Origin: Bacteroidota bacterium
GTDB taxonomy: Bacteria > Bacteroidota > Bacteroidia > NS11-12g > UBA9320
DNA: 35,723 nucleotides
Reading direction: 5' to 3'
Assembly: GCA_002746305.1 (NCBI GenBank)
Contig: NVWV01000005.1
Location: 272,444 to 308,166, forward strand
A program made the translations under genes and the position numbers. Position 1 is the stretch's first letter, and each line of letters begins with the position of its first letter. Below, piece after piece: positions 14,004 to 22,676 of this stretch. The notes under the pieces were generated by a model that was not told the DNA's origin, did no database searches, and saw nothing but the letters and a program-made list of their open reading frames with translations.

Positions 14004-14044
14004 GATTTTGATAACAAGTCTGAAGGACTTTTTACAGACTTACT
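14004..14044. repeat. 41-bp imperfect repeat, right copy, with terminator-like hairpin
   Basis: Begins GATTTTGATAACAAGTCTGA and matches 9330-9370. It contains the inverted repeat AAGTCTG / CAGACTT and overlaps the stop codon of the 14040 gene, for which it may act as terminator. Its position at the edge between accessory genes and the core block makes it a candidate insertion target or junction. Confidence 0.5.
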
Positions 14045-16211
14045 TCTTTACCTTCTTCCACCAAAGACTACCGTTAAGTTCCTTATTTATACGAGGGGTA
14101 TCTAAAATGTTTTGAATCTTTTCTGCTTCTTCCATAGAACTAGCTCGACCTAAGGTGACATAGTACTTACTTAGACCTTCTATAGTTTTTACGGTGGTGT
14201 TTATGTCCAACTTACTATTTAATCTACTTTGAAGTTCTTCTGCCCAACGAAGGTCGTTATAAGCTCCCAAAACTGGCCAGTATTCATACGTTGTGAAATC
14301 CCAATTGTCAAATTTACTTGCTTCTTCATCCGCCTTTTTCGTTGATTTTTGATTTAAGACAATAGTATCCTTTGGAACAGCATCTTTTTTGGGAATTATC
14401 AATTCGATACATCCATTGTATTTAAGCTCTCCTGCGATATTGGGGCATTTGTCATCTCCGTCATGGATGCCGTCTCCATCACTATCCGGACAACCCTGAG
14501 TAGATTTATCGCCATATAAATCAGGGCATTTATCATCCTTACCTACAAGCCCGTCTTCGTCAGGATCAGGACAGCCAAAAGTTCTTTTCTTACCGGGATC
14601 ATTCGGACACTTATCGTCTGTGTCTGCAACCTTATCCCCATCGCTATCGGGGCAGCCATTGGTATAGCGACTTCCTTCCATATCAGGACACTTGTCCTTA
14701 TCATCCGATACGCCATCACCATCTGAATCTTGAAGTCTATTATAGTGTATTGGCCAATTAAAACCGGCATAGATATTCGCACCATTTGTCTTTTTACCAG
14801 TTAAAAATCCTCCCAGATTATCTGAGCCAATATAGAATATACCTCCTCTAACGTACGCACCGAGATTTACCACATTGTAGTATCTGCTCACCGATAGGGG
14901 TAAGGCTATTGTCAACCATCTGGATTCATATCTAGGAGAAATACTCAAGACATTAGGCATTTTTACATTATTACCCTTACTACTTGTAAGGCTTTGACTA
15001 TAGCTAGCTGAAATGTACCAATTGTCTCTGAACTTGTAATCTCCGGAGAGATTCAAGGTTGCTGGTGTAAACATTTTAAAACTGGAGTCTTGTTGAACAT
15101 TGCTAAAAAATTTGTTAGCAAAAGAGTCAAAATCTTCCACTCCATTCCAAGAGTCTGCAACGTCAAAATCATTCCAGTTTGTACCACTTGCGGGGCTACC
15201 TATTGTAAGTTTTCTGACTGCCTTCGGGTTTTTAAAATTTACAAAACCTAAATCAACAATGCTGGCTGCAATTTTCCAATCGTATTTGTTCTGAGATCTA
15301 TCAACGTGAGTTCTACGATCCATTTTGTACTTGTAGGCTTTAGAGTTTGGTCGATGTTCATATACTATACCCACATTGATTCCTAGTCCTCGTCCAAGCC
15401 TAGATTTACCAAAGTAGTCATTTAGTCTACGGGCAGGATCCGCAAGATAAGCCGGATCTACATAGGCAATTTCCATATCTGCACTGTTAACCTTTAAAGT
15501 GTCAATACCTGACAATTGGAATTCTACATCATTGCTTTTAAAATAAGCACCGTACAAGCCTAAGTTATAGTCTAGACCCAAACCTACCTTAATAAATTCT
15601 TTCCTTTTATCCTTGACCACAAAGGCATATTTTAGACTATATTGTTGGTACGCTAACGTGGCTGCTCCGGCTTTGGATAGATTTATAGTTTGACCTAAAA
15701 GTCTCTCTTGATTTTCTTTGACATAACCAACCGAATCCAAGTCTTGTAAGAACGTTTTAATTGCGGCTTCAGGGAGATTGCTAACCTTGGCATATGCCTT
15801 TGTTGTTACACCAAACGAAAAGCCTGACTTATCCGTTAGGCAAAATTGCATGCTAAAAACGTTAACAGAGGTATTTAAATAGACATATTTATCTTTTCCA
15901 TTTAGCCTTTCCTTGGTATAGTCTTCCACAAAGGGGTAGTCGAAGTTTTGGGTTCCAAAGGTGCTATCCCATTTCCAATTTATAAATTTATAGATGCTAT
16001 GAGGTGTTTCAAGTTGAATGAAATTATTCTGTAAATGAGCATTGAACCCGATTACATTCATATTAAACTTAAAACGGGAGTCGGCCAGGTTGGCTGGATT
16101 AAATTGACTAGCAGTGTACCCGGCATAGTTATCTGCTACCATTCCATTTTGTCTTTGGGCAAAGGTGACAAATGTGAGAAAAGCCAGAATACCAAGTAAA
16201 GATAGTCTCAT
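14040..16211 (-). CDS. Outer-membrane barrel protein with thrombospondin type-3 repeats and SPOR-like end
   Basis: This protein of about 723 aa starts MRLSLLGILAFLTFVTFAQ, a signal peptide; the frame is open 20 codons further to 16271. Residues about 25-490 look like a DUF5723-type beta-barrel (YAGYTASQFNPANLADSRF, many aromatic strands). Next come at least five calcium-binding thrombospondin type-3 repeats of the form DSDGDGVSDDKDKCPD (about 495-610), then a linker. A C-terminal SPOR-like domain (WPVLGAYNDLRWAEELQSR ... YYVTLGRASSMEEAE) suggests binding to denuded peptidoglycan. It probably anchors the outer membrane to the cell wall. It is divergent from dtd. Confidence 0.82.
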   Translation of the reverse strand: MRLSLLGILAFLTFVTFAQRQNGMVADNYAGYTASQFNPANLADSRFKFNMNVIGFNAHLQNNFIQLETPHSIYKFINWKWDSTFGTQNFDYPFVEDYTKERLNGKDKYVYLNTSVNVFSMQFCLTDKSGFSFGVTTKAYAKVSNLPEAAIKTFLQDLDSVGYVKENQERLLGQTINLSKAGAATLAYQQYSLKYAFVVKDKRKEFIKVGLGLDYNLGLYGAYFKSNDVEFQLSGIDTLKVNSADMEIAYVDPAYLADPARRLNDYFGKSRLGRGLGINVGIVYEHRPNSKAYKYKMDRRTHVDRSQNKYDWKIAASIVDLGFVNFKNPKAVRKLTIGSPASGTNWNDFDVADSWNGVEDFDSFANKFFSNVQQDSSFKMFTPATLNLSGDYKFRDNWYISASYSQSLTSSKGNNVKMPNVLSISPRYESRWLTIALPLSVSRYYNVVNLGAYVRGGIFYIGSDNLGGFLTGKKTNGANIYAGFNWPIHYNRLQDSDGDGVSDDKDKCPDMEGSRYTNGCPDSDGDKVADTDDKCPNDPGKKRTFGCPDPDEDGLVGKDDKCPDLYGDKSTQGCPDSDGDGIHDGDDKCPNIAGELKYNGCIELIIPKKDAVPKDTIVLNQKSTKKADEEASKFDNWDFTTYEYWPVLGAYNDLRWAEELQSRLNSKLDINTTVKTIEGLSKYYVTLGRASSMEEAEKIQNILDTPRINKELNGSLWWKKVKK

Positions 16212-16288
16212 AACACGAAGATAGGGAGAAGATAAGAATAACTGTATACCGTTGGTATAATTGATTATCAAGGTGTTAAACTTGCACT

Positions 16289-16735
16289 ATGCGTGCATTG
16301 TTACAACGAGTTTCCCAGGCCAGTGTGAGTATTGATAATAAAATATTTTCGGAAATTGGGATAGGATTAGTCATTTTTTTGGGTGTAGAAGAGAAAGATA
16401 ATAATGAAGATGTTGAGTGGTTGGCAAAAAAGATTTCTCAGATGAGAATATTCGAGGATGAGGACGGTAAAATGAACACTAGTGTTTTGGATGTCAAAGG
16501 ACAACTACTCGTCGTAAGTCAATTTACATTGCACGCAAGCACCAAGAAAGGGAATCGACCATCATTTATTAAAGCAGCGAAACCAGAAATAGCCATTCCA
16601 TTGTATGAGCAATTTATTAAGGAGTGTTCTGGTCAAATATCAACTTGTACAGGACAATTTGGAGCAGATATGAAAGTGAATATTCTGAATGATGGACCAG
16701 TTACCATCTGGTTAGACAGTAAGAATAGAGAGTAA
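16289..16735 (+). CDS. dtd: D-aminoacyl-tRNA deacylase
   Basis: This 148-aa enzyme hydrolyses D-amino acids mis-attached to tRNA. The start MRALLQRVSQASVSID is the standard N-terminus. The catalytic SQFTLHAS motif and the C-terminal NDGPVTIWLDS (cross-subunit NxGPVT motif) are both present. Length and layout match bacterial DTD1. Its end is two bases from the end of nadK on the other strand (tail to tail). Confidence 0.97.
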   Translation: MRALLQRVSQASVSIDNKIFSEIGIGLVIFLGVEEKDNNEDVEWLAKKISQMRIFEDEDGKMNTSVLDVKGQLLVVSQFTLHASTKKGNRPSFIKAAKPEIAIPLYEQFIKECSGQISTCTGQFGADMKVNILNDGPVTIWLDSKNRE

Positions 16736-16736
16736 A

Positions 16737-17618
16737 CTACACTCCGTCTCTTCTATCCGCACCCCAAAGTAGTTTGTTGCGAATGGTATCCATATAAGTC
16801 GTGCCTTGGAGTTGTATCATAGTAAAGTTAAACTCAGCAAGTTTGATAGTAAGCTTGGCATTGGTAGGTACTATAAATGAACGAGAGTCTAAGGTTATTA
16901 AGATGGTATCTGCTCTACCACTGGTTTCTATTTGTATGACAGCACTATCAGGGATTACGACAGGTCGTACTGTCAAGTTGTGAGCTGCAATAGGAGTTAT
17001 TACTAGCGACTTACTCCCTGGGAAAATAAGTGGTCCGCCACAACTAAGACTATATCCTGAGGAACCAGTAGGTGTCGCAATAATGAGGCCATCTGCCCAG
17101 TAATTATTTAAGAAGTGTCCATTCAGACTGGCCTTTACGGTAATCATCGCAGAAGTGTCGCGTTTTTGAACAACAAAATCATTTAGTGCATAAGGGAATT
17201 CATTTATTTCAGCAATGTCAGATTCTATATGAATTAATGTCCGATTTTCGATAGAGGTGTCGCCATTTTTAAGTGCTTTGATTGCTTGCTCAACCTCGTC
17301 CATCTTAATATTTGCTAAGAAACCAAGCCGTCCTAAATTTACACCCATTACAGGAAGGCCACTATCACGAACTAGTGATAGAGTATCCAATGCTGTACCA
17401 TCACCACCTAAACTAATAAGACATTTAAAATGATCTGAAGTAAGAAGAGTATCGGCACAGGAATTTGAGGTGATTCCGTAGGTGTCAGATAAGAATTGTC
17501 CATAGCTTGTGCTGACTTCGTAGTCGATTTCATTTGTAGTAAGCAAGGAAACAAAATGTTCATAGAACTGCTTAAAATTAGGGGTTTCAATATGTCGTCC
17601 GTACAGTGCTACTTTCAT
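16737..17618 (-). CDS. nadK: NAD kinase
   Basis: This 293-aa enzyme phosphorylates NAD to NADP. It contains ISLGGDGTALDTL (GGDGT at 71-75) and NLGRLGFLANI. It also has the NAD-binding ALNDFVVQKR region and ATPTGSSGYSLSCGGPLIFP. The start MKVALYGRH at 17618 is preferred; a longer frame to 17663 would overlap the next gene. The order CBS protein, Omp85-like gene, nadK is commonly seen in Bacteroidota. Confidence 0.97.
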   Translation of the reverse strand: MKVALYGRHIETPNFKQFYEHFVSLLTTNEIDYEVSTSYGQFLSDTYGITSNSCADTLLTSDHFKCLISLGGDGTALDTLSLVRDSGLPVMGVNLGRLGFLANIKMDEVEQAIKALKNGDTSIENRTLIHIESDIAEINEFPYALNDFVVQKRDTSAMITVKASLNGHFLNNYWADGLIIATPTGSSGYSLSCGGPLIFPGSKSLVITPIAAHNLTVRPVVIPDSAVIQIETSGRADTILITLDSRSFIVPTNAKLTIKLAEFNFTMIQLQGTTYMDTIRNKLLWGADRRDGV

Positions 17619-17628
17619 ATTTGATAAC

Positions 17629-19023
17629 TTAAATGGCCTTCTTAAAGTGTACAAAGAAACCACCTTCTCCTAAACTGTTCAAACTATATTCTAATCTTAA
17701 GAGTCTGTCATTGTAAAAAAGGGTGTTTAGACCAAGGCCACCAGAGTACAAAAACTGGTTGACTAGCTTGTTAGTAGCATCTGGACTTTGGTAAGAAACT
17801 TTGCCGCCATCACCATAGGCTTCTAGATAGATATTGAAAGGTAAAACCTTGTAGTTTTTAATGGGTACAAAATTAAGTTTCAGGTTTGATTTGTTAAGCA
17901 AGTGATACCGTATAGCGACATTGCCTTTCCATCCATAGTTTCCGTCTATTACATATTTTTCAAATCCTCGTATAATTTCATCATAACCAAACATTTTTCG
18001 AGTAGAATAGGGGAGAGTTCTTTCAGTGTTATATTGGGTGTAATAAGATAATGCGGAATACCATTTGTGAGAAAGTCTCCAAAAATGTTGCACCTTCAAC
18101 TGAAGTTTTAGGTTGTTTGTAGATCGGTTGTTTGTCCAATGTTGTAGGACTACTTTTGGTTGAAAGAAGATTCCTTTGACTGGAAAATAAATGTTGTCTC
18201 GTGTGTCTGATTCAACCATTATATCAAACCCATAATTGGTTTGATTATTGGCATTGTTTAAAAAGTAATCATTGGACGAGACTGATGAATCTAGTTTCCC
18301 CATTTCTATGCCTGCACCAATAGAGAGTTTTATCATTGGTCTAATTCTTTTGGTGAGTTCTACTCGGGCTTGAGTAGATTGAATTAAATTCTTTTTTCCA
18401 TTTTTAAAAAACTGTAACGTATCGTTGGTCGTTCCGTACCACACCTCATTTTGAGAGGCATATTTGGCTAATGTATTAATTCCCCAATTGGAGTGTTCAT
18501 TGATATAGGGGATACGATACTCCAGTCCAATTTCAGTGTTATATCCAGTTTTCAGATTGGTTTTTAGTGTATGGTTTAGTCCAAAGAGGTTGTAGTTGAA
18601 AGCATAAAGACCGTAGTTAGTTCTAGCAGCATCAAAACTTAATCCTCCCCAAACGTTAAAGTTCCTGTCACTAAACTCTACAAAAGGGATTGGCCAGATG
18701 TACCATTTTTCAACCACATTAATGTCCAAGGAGTAATAGGAGTACCCATTTGAGAAACTATCGTTATTGAGTTTCACATCAACTTTATTGAATAGGTTAA
18801 GATTTAAAATTCTGTTTTTACTCTGTTCTACAAGAGGACCAAGATTACCCTTGGAACACACCCAATAAGCTGAATCCTTCTCCAATAAAACCTCCCTTAG
18901 AATGACATGATCTTTGGTATTGATATTCCCTGTTAATCTAACAGTAGTAAAAATTGCTGATTGGGCAAAACTGTCGACACTAACCGTTATAAGAAAAAGT
19001 AAAAGTAATTTTTTACAGGTCAA
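17629..19023 (-). CDS. BamA/TamA-family (Omp85) outer-membrane protein
   Basis: This 464-aa protein has a signal peptide (KKLLLLFLITVSVDSFAQ). A single POTRA-like domain (FTTVRLTGNINTKDHVILRE ... RILNLNLFNKVDV, about residues 25-110) precedes a C-terminal barrel of about 330 residues (LGYDEIIRGFEKYVIDG-like loop, ending LRLEYSLNSLGEGGFFVHF). It is shorter than BamA (4-5 POTRAs), so it is a specialised Omp85 member with unknown substrate. The start is TTG, with no better ATG, and it overlaps the CBS gene by 11 bases. Confidence 0.82.
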   Translation of the reverse strand: MTCKKLLLLFLITVSVDSFAQSAIFTTVRLTGNINTKDHVILREVLLEKDSAYWVCSKGNLGPLVEQSKNRILNLNLFNKVDVKLNNDSFSNGYSYYSLDINVVEKWYIWPIPFVEFSDRNFNVWGGLSFDAARTNYGLYAFNYNLFGLNHTLKTNLKTGYNTEIGLEYRIPYINEHSNWGINTLAKYASQNEVWYGTTNDTLQFFKNGKKNLIQSTQARVELTKRIRPMIKLSIGAGIEMGKLDSSVSSNDYFLNNANNQTNYGFDIMVESDTRDNIYFPVKGIFFQPKVVLQHWTNNRSTNNLKLQLKVQHFWRLSHKWYSALSYYTQYNTERTLPYSTRKMFGYDEIIRGFEKYVIDGNYGWKGNVAIRYHLLNKSNLKLNFVPIKNYKVLPFNIYLEAYGDGGKVSYQSPDATNKLVNQFLYSGGLGLNTLFYNDRLLRLEYSLNSLGEGGFFVHFKKAI

Positions 19024-19687
19024 TATATTTCATTAATGATTCAAAACGTCTCTCCACATTTTCCTTATAATCATCATCTCCAAAAGTTGCTATCACATCG
19101 TAGTTAAACCTTTGCAAGCTATTAATAATTCGTTCAGCATTCTGTGTATTTAGCTTTAAACTAGCTCTTATTCTGCCACTTTCTTCAACATTAGAGAGCC
19201 ACAATCCTAAAAGTTGTGCTCCTTCACTTTCTATGATGCGGGCTATTTCGCTACTTGAATATTGGTGAGCAGCCATTTCTACAACTAGAACAGCACCACT
19301 TTGTTCAATGGTCAGAGAAAGGGATAAGGCTTCGACAATAGCTGTTTTGGTAATTATACCTACCCATTGAAAATCTTCTCCTAAAACGCAGCAAGAGCTG
19401 GCTTTTGACTCTTTAATAATCCGAAGAGCATCAAATAGGTGTGTGTTGAAATGAACGCTGGTAAAACCGGGGTCTACCAAAGATTCGATAGTATCTTCCT
19501 TGCTATGAATACACTCATCCAACTGAACAGTACCATATAGCTTACCGTTTTTCATGACAGGTAAGTCGTAGCAAAGATTATCCATCATCAAATCGATACA
19601 CTCTTTTCTAGAAGTGTTTTCATCAACAGGATGAATGGGCGATATGTAATCTGCAACTATCAAATTTTGGACCTGCAAGTATAACAA
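19013..19687 (-). CDS. CBS-domain protein
   Basis: This protein of about 224 aa has two CBS domains (VADYISPIHPVDENTSRKEC ... LPVMKNGKLYGTVQLDECI and FNTHLFDALRIIKESKASSC ... WVGIITKTAI), a likely nucleotide-sensing pair. A C-terminal ACT-like part follows (about 130-220). This resembles AcuB-type regulators. No ATG begins the frame; TTG at 19687 or a later TTG must be used, so the start is uncertain by 3-9 residues. It overlaps the Omp85-like gene and starts next to the end of trpG. Confidence 0.85.
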   Translation of the reverse strand: MLYLQVQNLIVADYISPIHPVDENTSRKECIDLMMDNLCYDLPVMKNGKLYGTVQLDECIHSKEDTIESLVDPGFTSVHFNTHLFDALRIIKESKASSCCVLGEDFQWVGIITKTAIVEALSLSLTIEQSGAVLVVEMAAHQYSSSEIARIIESEGAQLLGLWLSNVEESGRIRASLKLNTQNAERIINSLQRFNYDVIATFGDDDYKENVERRFESLMKYIDL

Positions 19688-19688
19688 C

Positions 19689-20282
19689 TTAACCTAAGAC
19701 AGGTTTAGTATCTTTTAAAGAAAAGCAAGTTAGCCAATTATTAATTAAAATAAGTCCTTGTGGTGTCAATATTGCCTCTGGATGAAACTGCACAGCCCAT
19801 ATAGGTAAGTCGTTATGAGCCAATGCCATAGGTTCATTCATTTTTGTTTGGGCAATTGTTACTAGTGGAGTTTGTTCAATTCCGGAGAGAATGAGCGAAT
19901 GATATCGGCAAGCGACAAATGGAGGTGTGATTCCCTTAAAGAGTGGGTGATTTGTATTGTAACTTACCTCGCTCACTTTTCCATGCATAGGAAATGAAGC
20001 TCTTTGCAATGTTGCTCCAAAAAATTCTCCTATGGCTTGCATTCCAAGGCATACCCCAAAAACGGGTAGTTTATCATAGAATCTCTCAATCAGTTCCATT
20101 GTGCATCCTGCATCTTTTGGTTTGCCAGGTCCTGGTGAAATTATAATTCCAGAATATTTTGAAAGAACAGTGGTCATATCTAATTCGTCATTACGAACAA
20201 CTTGAATTTGAGCACCACATTGTTTGAAATAATCACAGAGATTGTAGGAGAACGAGTCGTAATTGTCTATGAGCAAAAGCAC
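19689..20282 (-). CDS. Glutamine amidotransferase of anthranilate/aminodeoxychorismate synthase
   Basis: This protein of about 197 aa is the class I amidotransferase subunit (TrpG/PabA) that supplies ammonia to the chorismate-converting partner. Motifs are LLLIDNYDSFSYNL, IIISPGPGKPKDAG, the nucleophile Cys in FGVCLGMQAIGE, and the catalytic His and Glu in AVQFHPEAIL. GTG 20282 is the best start; further upstream the frame carries unrelated residues. The partner subunit (TrpE/PabB) is not adjacent, so TrpG and PabA cannot be separated here. Confidence 0.93.
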   Translation of the reverse strand: MLLLIDNYDSFSYNLCDYFKQCGAQIQVVRNDELDMTTVLSKYSGIIISPGPGKPKDAGCTMELIERFYDKLPVFGVCLGMQAIGEFFGATLQRASFPMHGKVSEVSYNTNHPLFKGITPPFVACRYHSLILSGIEQTPLVTIAQTKMNEPMALAHNDLPIWAVQFHPEAILTPQGLILINNWLTCFSLKDTKPVLG

Positions 20283-20347
20283 ATTGCAAAAATAGGGGAG
20301 CAAATAGCGAAGGGCTATCAATTATTATATTTATTTCGTAATACGAT

Positions 20348-22324
20348 ATGAATTTTAGTCAATTCAACCAGTTTGATAAAGTAAAACTGAAAGAGATTTA
20401 TACAGCTCTTATTAAGCCAAGAATGATTGAGGAGAAGATGCTGAAATTATTGAGGCAGGGACAAGTGAGCAAATGGTTTAGTGGTATTGGCCAGGAGGCT
20501 ATTGCCGTTGGGGCCACTTTGGCCTTGGATTCAGATGAATACATTATGCCATTGCATAGAAATATTGGTGTTTTTACAACACGTGGTATTTCATTTGAGA
20601 AGTTATTGCATCAATGGCAAGGCAATATTGGTGGATTTACAAAAGGACGCGATCGCTCATTTCATTTTGGTACGGCAGATTATCATATAGCAGGTATGAT
20701 TTCACATCTTGGTGCTATGTTGAGCGTTGCTGATGGTGTAGCATTGGCTAATGTACTGGATAAGAAAGAAAAAGTGAGTTTGGCATTTTCAGGAGATGGA
20801 GGTACTAGCGAGGGGGAATTTCATGAGGCATTAAATCTAGCGGCAGTTTGGGATTTGCCAGTAATTTTCTTAGTGGAGAATAACGGTTATGGATTATCTA
20901 CGCCTAGTAAAGATCAGTTTAGGTGTGAGAATATTGCAGACAAAGGAATTGGGTATGGCATAGAAAGTAAAACAATAGATGGGAATAATGTTTTAGAAGT
21001 GTATCACGAGGTATTGCAGATAGCTCAAGAATTAAGAAAAAACCCAAGACCATTTTTATTGGAGTGTAAAACCTTTAGAATGAGAGGACATGAAGAGGCC
21101 AGTGGAACGAAGTATGTACCCAAAGAGCTGATTGAAGAATGGGCTAAAAAGGACCCTATCGCTAATTTTGAAGAATATTTAATACTCAATAAACTAATTA
21201 TGACTTCAGAGGTTATTGCCATAAAAGATGCAATAACAGATGAGATAAATGAGGGAGTTAAGATTCTAAGTCAACCAGAGAGAATTGAGGTAAGTACAGA
21301 AAGAGAGATGTTGGATGTATATAAGCCTTATACTTATAAGGTAATGCCTCCAACAGATAATACTGCTGAAATGCGGTTTATTGATGCCATACAAGATGGA
21401 TTAAGACTTGCGATGCGTAGGTATGATAATCTGGTTCTTATGGGGCAGGATATTGCAGAATATGGAGGTGTATTTAAAATCACAGATGGTTTTATTTCTG
21501 AATTTGGAAAGGATCGAGTTAGAAATACCCCAATATGTGAGGCAGCTCCTCTAGGTGCGGCCCTTGGGCTTAGTATGGGAGGGAAAAAAACGATGGTAGA
21601 AATGCAATTTGCAGATTTTGTAAGTTGTGGTTTTAATCAGATAGCTAACAATCTTGCCAAGACCTACTATCGTTGGGGACAAAATAGTGATGTGGTAGTA
21701 AGAATGCCAACAGGCGGCGGCGGAGCAGCGGGCCCGTTTCACAGTCAAAGTAATGAAGCATGGTTTTTCCATATTGCAGGTCTAAAGATTTTGTATCCCA
21801 GCAGCCCCAGTGACGCTAAAGGTTTATTACTAGCTGCCTTTGAAGATCCAAATCCAGTTTTATTCTTTGAGCATAAGGGATTATACCGAAGTATTAGGGA
21901 AGAGGTTTGTTCGGATGAGTATACCATTGAAATAGGTAAAGCCAACGTACTTCAACAAGGTGAGGATATAACATTCATTAGCTACGGTCTGGGAGTTCAT
22001 TGGTGTCAGGAGGTTATAAAAGATATGGATCTTGATGCGACTCTTGTTGATCTTAGAACCTTGTTGCCGTGGGATAAAGAGACCGTGGCACAATCCGTAA
22101 AGGCAACCGGTAAGGTTGTCATTGTACATGAAGATACTCAAGAAGGTGGCATAGGTGGTGAAATAGCTGCTTGGATAGGAGAGAATTGTTTCACAAGTTT
22201 GGATGCACCTGTGATGCGTGTTGGGAGTTTGGATACTCCAATTCCTTTTAATGCTGATTTGGAAGTAAACTTTATGGGAAAGAGTAGATTGAAAGAGAAG
22301 GTAAATGAGCTAATAGAGTGGTAG
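20348..22324 (+). CDS. 2-oxoacid dehydrogenase E1, fused alpha and beta subunits
   Basis: This 658-aa thiamine diphosphate enzyme decarboxylates a 2-oxoacid, probably branched-chain or pyruvate. The alpha part (about 1-320) has the TPP motif SGDGGTSEGEFHEALNL ... LVENN (about 149-181), LGAMLSVADG, and a FRMRGHEEAS phosphorylation-loop-like stretch. The beta part (about 340-658) begins MRFIDAIQDGLRLAMRRYDN and includes VLMGQDIAEYGGVFK and the C-terminal swivelling domain (VDLRTLLPWDKETVAQSVKATGKVVIVHED). Such single-chain E1 fusions are common in Bacteroidota. It is divergent from trpG, with the two promoters sharing 65 bases. The E2 and E3 genes are not in the window. Confidence 0.94.
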   Translation: MNFSQFNQFDKVKLKEIYTALIKPRMIEEKMLKLLRQGQVSKWFSGIGQEAIAVGATLALDSDEYIMPLHRNIGVFTTRGISFEKLLHQWQGNIGGFTKGRDRSFHFGTADYHIAGMISHLGAMLSVADGVALANVLDKKEKVSLAFSGDGGTSEGEFHEALNLAAVWDLPVIFLVENNGYGLSTPSKDQFRCENIADKGIGYGIESKTIDGNNVLEVYHEVLQIAQELRKNPRPFLLECKTFRMRGHEEASGTKYVPKELIEEWAKKDPIANFEEYLILNKLIMTSEVIAIKDAITDEINEGVKILSQPERIEVSTEREMLDVYKPYTYKVMPPTDNTAEMRFIDAIQDGLRLAMRRYDNLVLMGQDIAEYGGVFKITDGFISEFGKDRVRNTPICEAAPLGAALGLSMGGKKTMVEMQFADFVSCGFNQIANNLAKTYYRWGQNSDVVVRMPTGGGGAAGPFHSQSNEAWFFHIAGLKILYPSSPSDAKGLLLAAFEDPNPVLFFEHKGLYRSIREEVCSDEYTIEIGKANVLQQGEDITFISYGLGVHWCQEVIKDMDLDATLVDLRTLLPWDKETVAQSVKATGKVVIVHEDTQEGGIGGEIAAWIGENCFTSLDAPVMRVGSLDTPIPFNADLEVNFMGKSRLKEKVNELIEW

Positions 22325-22422
22325 TTCATTGTTTTATAAGATAGCGGTGTTTTTTTCTTATTACGATTGAATTTGAGGTAATTGTTTCCTTATCTTTAAT
22401 TAATCCAAATAAAAATACATCT

Positions 22423-22674
22423 TTGCCCCAAGCAGTGAAACTTACCGAATTGCAAATAGGTCAGATAGCCAGAATTGCTTCTGTTGCAGAGTCTCCATAC
22501 AAGGAAAAACTTCAAGAAATGGGTTGTGTAGCTGGCGTACTTATAAAGCCAATTTTAAAAGCACCATTTGGAGACCCTATTGCTTATGAACTCGAAGAAT
22601 ATACCTTAAGCATGCGAAAGAATGAGGCAGAAAGCATCACTGTTAAACCTTTAGATCCTCTTTTTAATTCATAA
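22423..22674 (+). CDS. feoA: FeoA-domain protein
   Basis: This 83-aa SH3-like protein is needed for ferrous iron uptake by FeoB. It contains KLTELQIGQIARI, KEKLQEMGCVAGVLIKP, APFGDPIAYELEEYTLSMRK and ESITV, the standard layout. TTG at 22423 or, more natural for the family, GTG at 22435 (MKLTELQIGQ) is the start; no ATG is available. A weak promoter-like TATCTTTA lies at 22391-22398. feoB begins 2 bases after its stop. Confidence 0.94.
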   Translation: MPQAVKLTELQIGQIARIASVAESPYKEKLQEMGCVAGVLIKPILKAPFGDPIAYELEEYTLSMRKNEAESITVKPLDPLFNS

Positions 22675-22676
22675 GG

